Source of the DNA: Gemmatimonadota bacterium
GTDB taxonomy: Bacteria > Gemmatimonadota > Gemmatimonadetes > Longimicrobiales > Gaopeijiaceae
Direction: 5' to 3'
DNA length: 64,000 nt
NCBI GenBank assembly: GCA_028873595.1
Contig: JAPPOV010000037.1
Location: 62,001-126,000, forward strand
The notes beneath the pieces are model-generated. The model searched no databases and was not told where the DNA came from. It saw nothing but the letters and a program-made list of their open reading frames with translations. A program made the position numbers and the translations under genes. Positions 9,501 to 17,888 of the stretch are shown piece after piece. The stretch's first letter is position 1. Each line of letters starts with the position of its first letter.

Positions 9501-10028
9501 GCCCAGTACTTCGAGCGCGCGCTCCAGCGTCCATTCCTTAACGCACTGCGGTGGCCAGGTGCCCTGAGCGGCATCCGACAGAATCCGCTGCCCCTCGTCC
9601 CAGGCGCGGGTCGCCGTCGGTGGATCCATGAGCCCCTGCTCCCTGGCTTCCGAAAATTCGTCCTCGTCGAGCAGGACTGTGACGCCGGAGGGTGTCTGCC
9701 AGACGTCCAGGAAGAGGTCGGTCGTGTGCCAGATTGGCCCGTCGATCACCGGCGGCGTCAGGATGTTCGCGTACAGGCCGGTAAAGGTCCGGTCGGCGCG
9801 GTGGAATCGCCCGATGTCGTGCCAGACGTCGGGGAAGGTGAACCAGAGTGCGAGCGAGTCGCGTTCGAGTATGACCTCGGTGTCGTGATACATCGCCGTG
9901 TCCGTCTCGACCGGTTGAGAGAGCGTCACGATCACATCGTCTTCTTCATGGACGACGCGCTGCTCGTATATGCGTACACGGTTGGGAGGTCGCCTGTAGT
10001 GGATGGCGACCCGGGCGTTGGGGCTCAC
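9492..10028 (-). CDS. DUF402 family protein
   Basis: A 178-residue cytoplasmic protein matching the DUF402 fold by its order of motifs: a basic beta strand at the start, then FTFPDVWHDIGRFHR, GLYANILTPP, TTDLFLDVW and LLDEDEFSEA. Characterised DUF402 members include nucleoside tri/diphosphatases with acidic metal ligands such as the DLFLD and DEDEF segments visible here; that role is inferred from the family. The GTG start at 10028 overlaps the stop of the XdhC-like gene (GTGA). It is the last gene of the fadJ-mocA-xdhC operon. Confidence 0.8.
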   Translation of the reverse strand: MSPNARVAIHYRRPPNRVRIYEQRVVHEEDDVIVTLSQPVETDTAMYHDTEVILERDSLALWFTFPDVWHDIGRFHRADRTFTGLYANILTPPVIDGPIWHTTDLFLDVWQTPSGVTVLLDEDEFSEAREQGLMDPPTATRAWDEGQRILSDAAQGTWPPQCVKEWTLERALEVLGDA

Positions 10029-10387
10029 GGGGCCTTGTCGTCCGTCGCAGGTGTGTTCGTAACACCGACGACCTCCACGAAGATGTCCATGACGCCGCCG
10101 CATACGGCCGGACTCCACGTCGTGAAATCCTCTGTGAGGTCGACGTGGACCCGCTCGGCGACACCGGTTTCGAGCACACGATACGCAGACTCGATGACCT
10201 CGGCTTCGCCGCATCCACCACCGACTGTTCCGGTCAGTCCTGCGGATGGGTCGACGAGCATGCGTGCGCCGACCTTTCGGGGTGTCGAACCTCGCGTACC
10301 GACGATGGTCGCGAGCACGCACGCATGCCCTGCGCTGCGGGCGGCAGCGAGGGCTTCGGCCAGCGTCTTGTCGTCTTCGTGGGTCAT
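10025..10387 (-). CDS. XdhC/CoxI-type N-terminal domain protein
   Basis: A 120-residue stand-alone XdhC_CoxI domain: motif ATIVGTRGSTPRKVGARML, a glycine loop GTVGGGCGE, and a final cysteine segment AVCGGVMDIFVE. Family members bind molybdenum cofactor, protect it and help sulfurate it for insertion into xanthine dehydrogenase or CO dehydrogenase-type enzymes. In many bacteria this domain is fused to the Rossmann domain carried by the next gene upstream; here they are separate, overlapping by 4 bases, and presumably act as a complex. No molybdenum hydroxylase structural gene is in view. Confidence 0.85.
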   Translation of the reverse strand: MTHEDDKTLAEALAAARSAGHACVLATIVGTRGSTPRKVGARMLVDPSAGLTGTVGGGCGEAEVIESAYRVLETGVAERVHVDLTEDFTTWSPAVCGGVMDIFVEVVGVTNTPATDDKAP

Positions 10388-11268
10388 GGTTCGGTTTCGA
10401 CTCCGTGCGCCGCCGTGTCCTCGCCCCCGTCATCTGTGAAGAAGCGCTCCGCGACTCGTTCCACACCCCGGAGTGGCACGCCCGTGCCACCACGGTCCAG
10501 CATGACGAGCTCTGCCGCAACTGCGACAGCGATCTCTTCCGGAGTTTCCGCGCCGATATCGAGCCCGACGGGTGCGTGGATGCGTTTCAGAGAAGCTCGA
10601 TCGAACCCTTCGTCGAGAAGTTGGACATACGTGGCTCGCACGCGCCGCCGACTCCCGATCATGCCGATGTAGGCGGGAGACGGATCTGCACGCAGCGCAC
10701 GAATCAGGCACTCGAAGTCGTATTTGTGACCACGAGTGACGAGCAGCAGGAAGCTCCGCTCGTGGAGCACGACGTCCGCGAATGGGTCGGAAAAGTCCGC
10801 TCGGATCAGGCGATCTGCATCCGGAAAGCGCTCACGTGTCGCGAAGTCGGGACGGTCGTCCAGGACCGTTACGAGGTAGCCGAGCATGGCGCCCATATGA
10901 GCCATCGGCTGAGCCACGTGTCCGGCTCCGACCACGATGAGTTCCCGGATCGGTCGCCGGACCTCGACATAGAGCTCGATCTGACCTCTGGGCGCCTCGA
11001 TCGTGCGGATACCGTCGCGAGAGCGACGGTCGTCGAGGGCCGCATCCAGGTGGTGTACCGCTAAAGCATCGAGGGATGCGTCTCCCAGCGATCCTCGAGT
11101 TGTCGTGCCGTCGGACGGATGGCGTACAAGAGCCATCCGGGCTCCCGGCCGTATCCCGGCGGTGTCTGCTGCCCCGATGACGGTCGCGGCTGCTGCGCTG
11201 CCCCCGGCGGCGGACGCAGTCAGAAGGAGCTCGGATATCTCAGCTGCACCGAGCGGCACCGCCGTCAT
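10384..11268 (-). CDS. XdhC family protein with Rossmann domain
   Basis: 294 aa. The C-terminal half is the XdhC Rossmann domain, with nucleotide motif VVGAGHVAQPMA near residue 113, then TRGHKYDFECL, YIGMIGSRRR and the hallmark HAPVGLDIGAETPEEIAVAVAAE. The N-terminal 100 residues resemble a worn XdhC_CoxI domain (GARMALVRH... ELYVEV) but lack its cysteine and glycine motifs. Together with the 120-aa protein it probably forms the maturation chaperone for a molybdenum hydroxylase. It is translationally coupled on both sides (ATGA overlaps with the MocA-like and XdhC-like genes). Confidence 0.87.
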   Translation of the reverse strand: MTAVPLGAAEISELLLTASAAGGSAAAATVIGAADTAGIRPGARMALVRHPSDGTTTRGSLGDASLDALAVHHLDAALDDRRSRDGIRTIEAPRGQIELYVEVRRPIRELIVVGAGHVAQPMAHMGAMLGYLVTVLDDRPDFATRERFPDADRLIRADFSDPFADVVLHERSFLLLVTRGHKYDFECLIRALRADPSPAYIGMIGSRRRVRATYVQLLDEGFDRASLKRIHAPVGLDIGAETPEEIAVAVAAELVMLDRGGTGVPLRGVERVAERFFTDDGGEDTAAHGVETEP

Positions 11269-11963
11269 GTAGGTTGCTCCGACACAGAGGTCATGGGTCG
11301 GTCGGTGTACGGGGGCGTGCCTGCCTCGACTGCTGCGAAGATTTCGGGGGTATCGATATCCACGACAACTCGAGGATCACGCACCAGCTCGACCGAGGCC
11401 TGCGACAGATGCCGATGGACGACCGTGCGTGCGCCACCCTCCAGTGCCGGGTCCATGAGCTCTGCGAAGAGGGTACGGGTGAAGATCGCAGGATGGCCGC
11501 GCTTCTCATGCCGGACACCCTCCACGAAGTACTCGTGCACCGGGAGTGCGAGAGGAGGTGACTCGACTGCGACACGGTCTCGCAATTGCCGAACGATCTC
11601 GCCATCGACCAGGGGAAAGTCGACGGGTAGCCAGGCAATCGCATCGACGTCGTCGGTCAGCTGCTTGATCGCGAGTCGCATGGATGTGATTGGGCCCTCG
11701 CCGGGATCGTCGTTCACAAGCACCTGGGCGCCCGTCGCTCGAGCTGCGTCTTCGACTGCGGCGTCTCCGCGGCGGATGACGACAATAACGTCATGACACG
11801 CTCCGGCTCTCAGCGCGTCCACGGCGCGTTGCACGAATGTACGGCCCGCGAGCTCCATGGCCGCCTTGGGGCGTCCCATGCGGCGCGAAGCACCGGATGC
11901 CGGCACGACACCGACGATTTTCAGGTCGGAAGCGACGGACACGCGGGCATCAAGCACGGCCAT
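11265..11963 (-). CDS. MocA/MobA-like molybdenum cofactor nucleotidyltransferase
   Basis: A 232-aa NTP transferase of the MobA-like fold. The P-loop-like signature PASGASRRMGRPKAAM is near residue 20, and the metal-binding and substrate motifs include LVNDDPGEGPITS and LPVDFPLVDGE. It probably attaches CMP (MocA) or GMP to molybdopterin; the adjacent XdhC genes favour the cytidylyl form used by xanthine dehydrogenase-type enzymes, which is an inference. The start at 11963 (ATG) overlaps the end of fadJ by 14 bases; a more upstream start would run deep into fadJ. Confidence 0.83.
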   Translation of the reverse strand: MAVLDARVSVASDLKIVGVVPASGASRRMGRPKAAMELAGRTFVQRAVDALRAGACHDVIVVIRRGDAAVEDAARATGAQVLVNDDPGEGPITSMRLAIKQLTDDVDAIAWLPVDFPLVDGEIVRQLRDRVAVESPPLALPVHEYFVEGVRHEKRGHPAIFTRTLFAELMDPALEGGARTVVHRHLSQASVELVRDPRVVVDIDTPEIFAAVEAGTPPYTDRPMTSVSEQPT

Positions 11964-14145
11964 CGGGGAAGGCCGTGTACAGTGTTCGGTCTTCCGATGC
12001 GAGCTGGACCAGTGTCGGTGCGGGCGTGAAGCGCGGGCCACACTCGTCGGCCAGCTGTTCGAGTCGGTCGACGATCCCTCGCGGGTGCAGGGTGTCGGCG
12101 AAGCGGAGCAGGCCCCCGCGGAAGGGAGGGAAGCCGGTGCCCATGATCATGGCGAGGTCCACGTCGGCGGCGGAGGCAGCGATGCCGTCGCCGAGGATTC
12201 TGGCTGCCTCGTTGATCATGGCCAGAATCAGTCGACGTCGGACGAGCCGCTCTCCCTCGTCGCCAGCGATGGTTCCGGCTGGTGCGTTGCCTGGCGAGGG
12301 CACAGACGGAAGCTCCGCATAGATCGACGGGTCCACCCCTTTCTCCTTACCGCCTTCGTAGCGATAGAAGCCGAGCCCTCCCTTCTTACCGAGTCGGCCC
12401 GTTCGGCCCAGTTCCAGAAGCGCCGGTGCGGGTGTCAGTCGGTCGCCGAGTGCCGCGTGAAGCGACGCCCCCGCATGACCGGAGACGTCGATCCCGACTT
12501 CGTCTACAAGTCGCAGTGGCCCCATCGGCATGCCGAACCGCCTCGCGATTCGGTCGATCACCTCGATCGGTGCTCCATCGGAGAGCAGGAAACCGGCTTC
12601 GTTCAGGTAGGGACCCAGGATACGGTTCACGAGGAACCCGGGCCCGTCCCCCACCACGACCGGGACCTTTCCGAGATCCAGCGACAGCTTGTAGATCGTC
12701 GCTACGGCCTCGTTCGAGGTGCTGGGCGCTCGGATGACCTCGACCAGAGGCATCCGGTGAACGGGGTTGAAGAAGTGCATGCCGCAGAAGCGCTCGGGTC
12801 TGGACAGAGCGTTTGCCATCTCTTCGACTGAGAGAGAGGACGTATTCGTCGCGATGATGCACGCGTCAGATACGTGTGCCTCCAACTCCGTCAGGACTGC
12901 CTTCTTCACCTCGATCTTTTCGACGATGGCTTCGACCACGACATCAGAGCCGGAGAGCCCGTGGTATTCGACTCCCCCGGAGATTCGCTCCATGGCCTGA
13001 GTCGCTTCGCGGCGGGTCATGCGGCGCCGCTTCGTAGCCTTGTCGAAGAGGCCACGCGCATGCTGGAGTCCACCCGTGACCGCTTCGTGCTCGATATCCT
13101 TCATCCAGGATTCGATCCCGCGGGATGCCGCCAGCTGAGCGATGCCACCCCCCATGACGCCTGCGCCGAGCACTCCGACTTTCGCAACGGATTTCGGCTT
13201 CGCAGTTGAGTCGGCGGGAAGGCCGGTGCCTTTGCGCGACGCCTCACGCATGTGGAAGACGTGAACCAGGTTCTTGCACACGGGACCGACGAGGAGGGCC
13301 GCAGCCTCTCTCGCCTCGGCGGCGAGCCCTTCCTCGATGGATCCCCCCAGCGTTTGGCCCAGAACGTCGAGGATGGCGAGTGGGGCAGGGTAGTGGCCTC
13401 CGGTCTGCTGCAGAACCTTCTTTCGTGCTGTGCGCAGGACGATGGCGCGGCCCGGCGGCGTCCCGTCCAGGGCGCGTTGGAGGAGCGAGCGGCGGTGGGG
13501 ACGCGGCGCGCCCTTTTCACCGACCAGGCCAAGCGTGAACTCGCGGATCGCCTTTTCGAAGATCGGTGCGGGCAGGATTGCCGAGGCAAGCCCGACGCGC
13601 CGAGCCTTCGTCGGGCGCACCTTCTTTCCGGTCAGCAGCATATCGAGCGCGGCCTGCAGCCCGATCAGACGGGGCAACCGCGTCGTGCCACCCCACGCAG
13701 GGAGGATGCCGAGTTGAACCTCGGGCAAGCTCATGGTGGTACGTACCGAATCAGAGAGGACACGGTGGTCGCACGCGAGGGCCATCTCGACTCCACCGCC
13801 GACACAGACCCCGTGGATGGCCGCAACGGTAGGGACGGGCACGCGTGTGATGTCCGAAAAGATCGCCTGGCCGAGTCGGATCTGTTCCTCCGCGAGCGCA
13901 GGGTCCTCCGTGCGATCGATGACGTCGATGTCCGCGCCCGCTATGAATGAATTCGGCTTTCCGACGATCACGACGGCACGGACGCGAGCTTCACGAGCGG
14001 CGAGCTGGACTTCGTCGATTGTTTCGGCAAAGCGCTTCATGACCGGTTCCGAGAGGACGTTCATCGAACGGTCCGGGTCGTCAAACCTGATCCAGCCGAT
14101 CGCATCGTCGTCGATCTCGAAGGTGGGACTGAGGCTGGCGGTCAT
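11950..14145 (-). CDS. fadJ: Bifunctional enoyl-CoA hydratase/3-hydroxyacyl-CoA dehydrogenase (FadJ/FadB type)
   Basis: Alpha subunit of the fatty-acid beta-oxidation complex, 731 aa. Residues 1-200 are a crotonase domain with oxyanion loop SFIAGADIDV and catalytic segments GVCVGGGVEMALACDHRV and LPEVQLGILPAWGGTTRLPRL. From about residue 325 follows the NAD-binding dehydrogenase domain (VGVLGAGVMGGGIAQ), with the catalytic stretch GMHFFNPVHRMPLVEVI, then the C-terminal helical domain. It carries out hydration of enoyl-CoA and oxidation of 3-hydroxyacyl-CoA; a FadA/FadI thiolase partner is not in the window. First gene of a five-gene overlapping operon with molybdenum-cofactor accessory genes, an unexpected pairing. 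Confidence 0.93.
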   Translation of the reverse strand: MTASLSPTFEIDDDAIGWIRFDDPDRSMNVLSEPVMKRFAETIDEVQLAAREARVRAVVIVGKPNSFIAGADIDVIDRTEDPALAEEQIRLGQAIFSDITRVPVPTVAAIHGVCVGGGVEMALACDHRVLSDSVRTTMSLPEVQLGILPAWGGTTRLPRLIGLQAALDMLLTGKKVRPTKARRVGLASAILPAPIFEKAIREFTLGLVGEKGAPRPHRRSLLQRALDGTPPGRAIVLRTARKKVLQQTGGHYPAPLAILDVLGQTLGGSIEEGLAAEAREAAALLVGPVCKNLVHVFHMREASRKGTGLPADSTAKPKSVAKVGVLGAGVMGGGIAQLAASRGIESWMKDIEHEAVTGGLQHARGLFDKATKRRRMTRREATQAMERISGGVEYHGLSGSDVVVEAIVEKIEVKKAVLTELEAHVSDACIIATNTSSLSVEEMANALSRPERFCGMHFFNPVHRMPLVEVIRAPSTSNEAVATIYKLSLDLGKVPVVVGDGPGFLVNRILGPYLNEAGFLLSDGAPIEVIDRIARRFGMPMGPLRLVDEVGIDVSGHAGASLHAALGDRLTPAPALLELGRTGRLGKKGGLGFYRYEGGKEKGVDPSIYAELPSVPSPGNAPAGTIAGDEGERLVRRRLILAMINEAARILGDGIAASAADVDLAMIMGTGFPPFRGGLLRFADTLHPRGIVDRLEQLADECGPRFTPAPTLVQLASEDRTLYTAFPDGRA

Positions 14146-14232
14146 GTCGGCGAAGTGAAGGTGTCGGAGCGTGGTTGAGCCTGATCGAGCACGTGGGGAA
14201 CGTCCAAGGATACCGTGCGGAGGCTCAAAGGA

Positions 14233-14267
14233 AAGCCGTCCGGACGCGGTTGGCGTCCGGACGGCTT
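14233..14267. terminator. Strong rho-independent-type terminator
   Basis: Perfect 15-bp stem (arms 14233-14247 and 14253-14267, core GCCGTCCGGACGC) with a 5-base loop. It lies 39 bases past the lipoprotein stop on the minus strand, where the stem is followed by TTTCCTTT-like sequence (the right arm ends in TT). It separates the lipoprotein gene from fadJ, so fadJ needs its own promoter. Confidence 0.8.
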
Positions 14268-14305
14268 GGCGAGCTTCTCTGTATCAGTGCCGCATGGGCA
14301 TCCGG

Positions 14306-15085
14306 CTAGAGCGTGGGCCGTTCCTCGGCGTTCGAACGCGTGAGCGTCACGGTCAGGGGCTCACCGCCCTCGACGGTAATCGGGACGTTCCAATACAGCT
14401 CCGTGTAGGCCATCTCGTATCGAGCGTAGACCCAGTACTGGCCGGGCTTCACCTTGAGGCCACCGCGGGCGATCCCGTTGGCGTCGGTGGTGTCCACCAC
14501 CCAGTCGAGTCCGAGCGCACGCTGCTTCTCGGTGTACACCATCCCGATGTCCGCGAAGGCGTCGTCGGCCCAGTTGTCCTTGAGCACTCGGATCGAATCC
14601 GACGCGCGAATCGTACCTTGCTGGAGCTCGTTGAAGACCGCGAACGTCCGCTCCTGCTGCCGTTCGGCGGCAGCAAGCTGACCGTCCCATTCGTTGAACT
14701 CACGGAACAGCACGACGTAGTCACCGGACCCGCGGTTCAGCGTTTCGAGGACCTCACTGAGGGTCTGAAGCGTGTCCCGGATGGTTGCCCAACGCTGGGT
14801 CGCCGCATCCCACTCTGCCTGAGCGGCCTGGACTTCGGCGCGCTGCTCGAGGAGTTCCTGCGGCGCCTCCGGCTCGGGCGTGCCGTACGCAGTCGCCATC
14901 GAATCGAACAGGACGTCACGGTCGAACGGAATCAGCTGAACTTCGATGTCCGAGAGCGTGAGCTGCATGGTGCCGTCGCCTTCCGGGTTCGGAACGTCGA
15001 TCTCCATCGTCACCACAACCTCGGCCGGGCCGCAGGCGGCTGCGGCGAGGATGAGGCCGAGGGCGAACGGGAGGGTCCTTCTCAT
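14306..15085 (-). CDS. Lipoprotein of unknown function with coiled-coil region
   Basis: 259 aa. The N-terminus MRRTLPFALGLILAAAACGP is a lipoprotein signal with lipobox AAAC, so it is anchored in the envelope. A beta-rich segment follows (VVVTMEIDVPNPEGDG), then a helical, Gln/Glu/Ala-rich coiled coil at about residues 75-165, then a C-terminal beta domain resembling transthyretin-like or carboxypeptidase-regulatory folds (TDANGIARGGLKVKPGQYWVYARYE). The ATG at 15085 was chosen because it starts the signal peptide and has GGAG 8 bases upstream. Not recognised as a named family; a structural or surface role is only a guess. Confidence 0.8.
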   Translation of the reverse strand: MRRTLPFALGLILAAAACGPAEVVVTMEIDVPNPEGDGTMQLTLSDIEVQLIPFDRDVLFDSMATAYGTPEPEAPQELLEQRAEVQAAQAEWDAATQRWATIRDTLQTLSEVLETLNRGSGDYVVLFREFNEWDGQLAAAERQQERTFAVFNELQQGTIRASDSIRVLKDNWADDAFADIGMVYTEKQRALGLDWVVDTTDANGIARGGLKVKPGQYWVYARYEMAYTELYWNVPITVEGGEPLTVTLTRSNAEERPTL

Positions 15086-15144
15086 GAAACTGTCTCCGTC
15101 GGTCGTCAAACGTTGTACCTGAAGCCTTCGAAGCTAGTGTCCGC

Positions 15145-15194
15145 AAAAAGGCCGATCAACCTCGGAGGCCCGGCACTGTGTGTGGAAAGGCCTT
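15145..15194 (-). terminator. Possible weak terminator after M23 gene
   Basis: On the minus strand, 6-bp arms AAGGCC (15194-15189) and GGCCTT (15153-15148) enclose a long loop, and the second arm runs directly into T5 (15149-15145). The T-run is clear but the stem is poor. The same stretch also carries a possible promoter for the lipoprotein gene (TTGATC, 17 bases, TAGCTT). Confidence 0.3.
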
Positions 15195-15222
15195 CTGACG
15201 CCTGAATCGCTTGTGGCGTCGA

Positions 15223-16155
15223 TCAGTTCCGGATGTGGTCCGGCAAGATGAACCGGGAAGGATCCTTCGCCACACCGTTCACCTTCACCTCGTAGTGAAG
15301 GTTCGGCGATGTGGTGATGCCGGTGTCTCCGACCTGGGCGATCACCTGCCCACGCGTCACTTCATCTCCGACCTGCGCGATGAGCTTCGACGCGTGGCCG
15401 TAGAGGGTCGTGAATCCGAAGCCGTGATCGATCTCGACGGTCAGCCCGTAGCCGACGAGCCAGCCGGAGCGGATCACTCGGCCCTTGGCCGCGGCCATGA
15501 TCGGAGTGCCCATCGGCGCGGACACGTCGATCCCTTCATGCGGGAGCGGCCGGTTATGTACTGGGTGCATCCGAGATTGTGAGAAACGGCTCGAGAGCCA
15601 ACCCTGTGTCGGGAGGATTGAGGGTGTCGACTCCAGAAGGTCACGATGGTTACGGACAGAGTCCGTAGCCTCTGCGAGGCTCTCGGAGAGGAGTCGTGCA
15701 CGTCGTTCGAGTGCGCTCAGATCGTATCCGGTGGCGTGAATTCGCTTCGTGGTGATCGAATCGGTCGCCCACAGGGGAGACGATTCCGGAACACCGAGTC
15801 CGGGGCCACCGACACCCGCCTGCAAGACTTCCGGGTCGATGATCTCGAGTCCCGCGAGGTTTCTGAAGTGAGCGTCGTTTTCGGCCACCCGATCGAGTGT
15901 GTGTTCGAGGTCGGCGATTCTCGTCTGGAATTGGGCCAACTCGTCTTCGAGGGCGTTGTTCCGGACTTGGAGATTCTGCGCCTGCATGCGGTTGAAGGTG
16001 CCTGCTCCGATGAAGACGGCACTCACCACGAACATGATGCATGCGACAAGGCCCACGCCCGCTGCGAGCCTGAGCGTGCGCGAAGAAAGAGAGTATTGCT
16101 GGACCGGGTCGTCCTGTCCTCGCATGACGAGGAAGGTCCACCTGTCTCCGGTCAT
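15223..16155 (-). CDS. M23 family peptidoglycan endopeptidase, membrane-anchored
   Basis: 310 aa. A short cytoplasmic stretch, one transmembrane segment (about residues 28-50, LRLAAGVGLVACIMFVVSAV), a coiled coil at about 60-100 (NNALEDELAQFQTRIADLEHTL), a linker, and a C-terminal LytM/M23 domain. Zinc-site motifs are HEGIDVSAPMGTPI (His, Asp) and LHYEVKVNG (His), with YGHASKL between. The usual PHLH motif reads PNLH, so the first His of HxH, the general base in LytM, is Asn here. It may therefore be weakly active or act as an amidase activator like EnvC/NlpD. An AGGCGGA ribosome-binding site precedes ATG 16155. Confidence 0.88.
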   Translation of the reverse strand: MTGDRWTFLVMRGQDDPVQQYSLSSRTLRLAAGVGLVACIMFVVSAVFIGAGTFNRMQAQNLQVRNNALEDELAQFQTRIADLEHTLDRVAENDAHFRNLAGLEIIDPEVLQAGVGGPGLGVPESSPLWATDSITTKRIHATGYDLSALERRARLLSESLAEATDSVRNHRDLLESTPSILPTQGWLSSRFSQSRMHPVHNRPLPHEGIDVSAPMGTPIMAAAKGRVIRSGWLVGYGLTVEIDHGFGFTTLYGHASKLIAQVGDEVTRGQVIAQVGDTGITTSPNLHYEVKVNGVAKDPSRFILPDHIRN

Positions 16156-16325
16156 AGATCCGCCTGGGGTTCCGTTAAGGTGCGCGTATCGGAGGGCTCA
16201 GGGGGGGAGTGAGAGCCCTGAAATGTCAGGCTCGGCCGGGCAAGTTGACGGCCCTCGCACGGACCGTCAAGAAACCCCACCCGAATCCTTCAGTCGGCGG
16301 TACGGGGGCGGCGGCGAGCGTTCCC

Positions 16326-17888
16326 CTACTCGGCATCGGCCGTCCAGCCCGGGTCGACCCGGGGAAAAAGCGGGCTGCCCGGGGTCACGGTCTGACCTGC
16401 CAAGCCGACCGTGACAGCCTCATCGAGCGTGGGAACGCCTTCGAGGCCGAGCCGGTTGGCCAGCTCGTGCATCTTCTCCGGAGCGACCGGTTGGAAGAGC
16501 GCGCACAGTACCACGAGAACGCGAGCCAACGTCGCCAGTGTCTCGTCCAGGCTCGCTGCCTGATCGGCGTCTTTCGCCTGGGCCCACGGCTGCCGTTCCT
16601 CCACGTACACGTTGGCGGCTCGTGCGAGATCCATCGCGGCGGCGAACGCCTCGTGCACTTTCAGGTCATCCATCGACGCCCGGGCATCAGCGAGCGCCTG
16701 ATCGATCGCCGCGTTCAGCCCATCCGACTCTGCGTCGGGTACGACACCTTCACGGTATTTCGAGATCATCGAGATGGCCCGGCTGGCAAGATTCCCCAGC
16801 ACGTTCGAGAGCTCGTCGTATCGTGTCAGGAAGCGTTCCGGTGTATACGACGCGTCTCCACCGGTCGGCATTTCACGCATCAGGTACCAGCGAACTGCGT
16901 CGGTGCCGAAGGTCTCACGGAGCGCCAGAGGGTCGACGACGTTGCCCAGCGATTTCGACATTTTCGTGTCGCCCACGACCCACCAGCCGTGCGCAAGGAT
17001 CTGCCGCGGTATGGGCAGCCCCACGCCCATGAGCAGGGTCGGCCAATAGACGGAGTGGGTCGTCAGGATGTCCTTCCCCACGAGGTGCATGTCGGCCGGC
17101 CACCATGATGCCGTGACGTCATCGAACCCTTGCTGGTCAGTCGGCTGCGACGGGTCGATCGCCCCGGACGCGGTCAGATAATTGATCAGCGCATCGACCC
17201 ATACGTACGCAACATGATCGGTGTCGAAGGGCAGGTCGATTCCCCAGGAGAGCCGAGATTTCGGTCGCGAGATCGACAGGTCACCGAGCGGTTGCCGGAG
17301 GAATCCCAGGATCTCGTTCTTCCTCACCTCGGGAACGATCCATTCCGGATTGTCCTCGATCTGCTTGATGAGCGCGTCCTGCCATTCACTCATCTTGAAG
17401 AAGTAATTCTTCTCTTCGACGTAGGTGACCTCGCGGCCGCATACCTGACAGCAGCGGTCGTCACCGATGTCCTTCTCGGTCCAATAGCGCTCATCAGAGA
17501 CGCAATACCAGCCCGAGTAGGTCCCTTCGTAGATCTGATCACGTTCCCACAGGCGCTGGAGGAAGGCTGTGACCACCGCCTTATGCTCATCCTCCGTCGT
17601 ACGAATGAAGCGGTCGTACGAGATGCTGAGTGTCTTCCACGCCTCTTCGAAGCGCTCCGCCATCAGATCACAGAGCTCGATGGGCTCGACCCCGCGCTTT
17701 TCAGCCTCGTCCTGGATCTTCTGCCCGTGTTCGTCCGTCCCGGTCAGGAAGAAGACGTCCTTGCCGTCCTGCCGCTGGAAGCGTGCGAGTACGTCGGTCA
17801 GAATGGTCGTGTACGCATGCCCGATGTGCGGCTCGCCCGACGCGTAGTAGATCGGCGTGGTGAAGAACCGTCTCTCCGTTCCGCTCAA
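16326..17888 (-). CDS. metG: Methionyl-tRNA synthetase
   Basis: Class I aminoacyl-tRNA synthetase charging tRNA-Met, 520 aa. HIGH-type motif PHIGHAYTT at residues 20-28, KMSKSLGN near 308, and a single CxxC zinc knuckle CCQVCGREV around residue 142. The length and absence of a C-terminal EMAP/OB domain indicate the short, monomeric bacterial class. Start ATG 17888 overlaps the ricT stop by 4 bases (ATGA), so the two are translationally coupled; this gene pairing is common in bacteria. Two short inverted repeats (16193-16219, 16245-16270) follow downstream without T-runs. Confidence 0.97.
   Translation of the reverse strand: MSGTERRFFTTPIYYASGEPHIGHAYTTILTDVLARFQRQDGKDVFFLTGTDEHGQKIQDEAEKRGVEPIELCDLMAERFEEAWKTLSISYDRFIRTTEDEHKAVVTAFLQRLWERDQIYEGTYSGWYCVSDERYWTEKDIGDDRCCQVCGREVTYVEEKNYFFKMSEWQDALIKQIEDNPEWIVPEVRKNEILGFLRQPLGDLSISRPKSRLSWGIDLPFDTDHVAYVWVDALINYLTASGAIDPSQPTDQQGFDDVTASWWPADMHLVGKDILTTHSVYWPTLLMGVGLPIPRQILAHGWWVVGDTKMSKSLGNVVDPLALRETFGTDAVRWYLMREMPTGGDASYTPERFLTRYDELSNVLGNLASRAISMISKYREGVVPDAESDGLNAAIDQALADARASMDDLKVHEAFAAAMDLARAANVYVEERQPWAQAKDADQAASLDETLATLARVLVVLCALFQPVAPEKMHELANRLGLEGVPTLDEAVTVGLAGQTVTPGSPLFPRVDPGWTADAE

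Noticed and set aside
10029-10520. N-terminal extension of the DUF402 frame up to 10520
   Set aside because: The extra 160 residues are Arg/Ser-rich shadow sequence of the XdhC genes; the GTG at 10028 overlapping the preceding stop fits the operon's coupling and the DUF402 fold.
16193-16270. Two 7-bp inverted repeats (AGGGCTC and TTGACGG) downstream of metG, as terminators
   Set aside because: Loops of 12-13 bases, no T-run on either strand and more than 50 bases from the metG stop; too weak to call.
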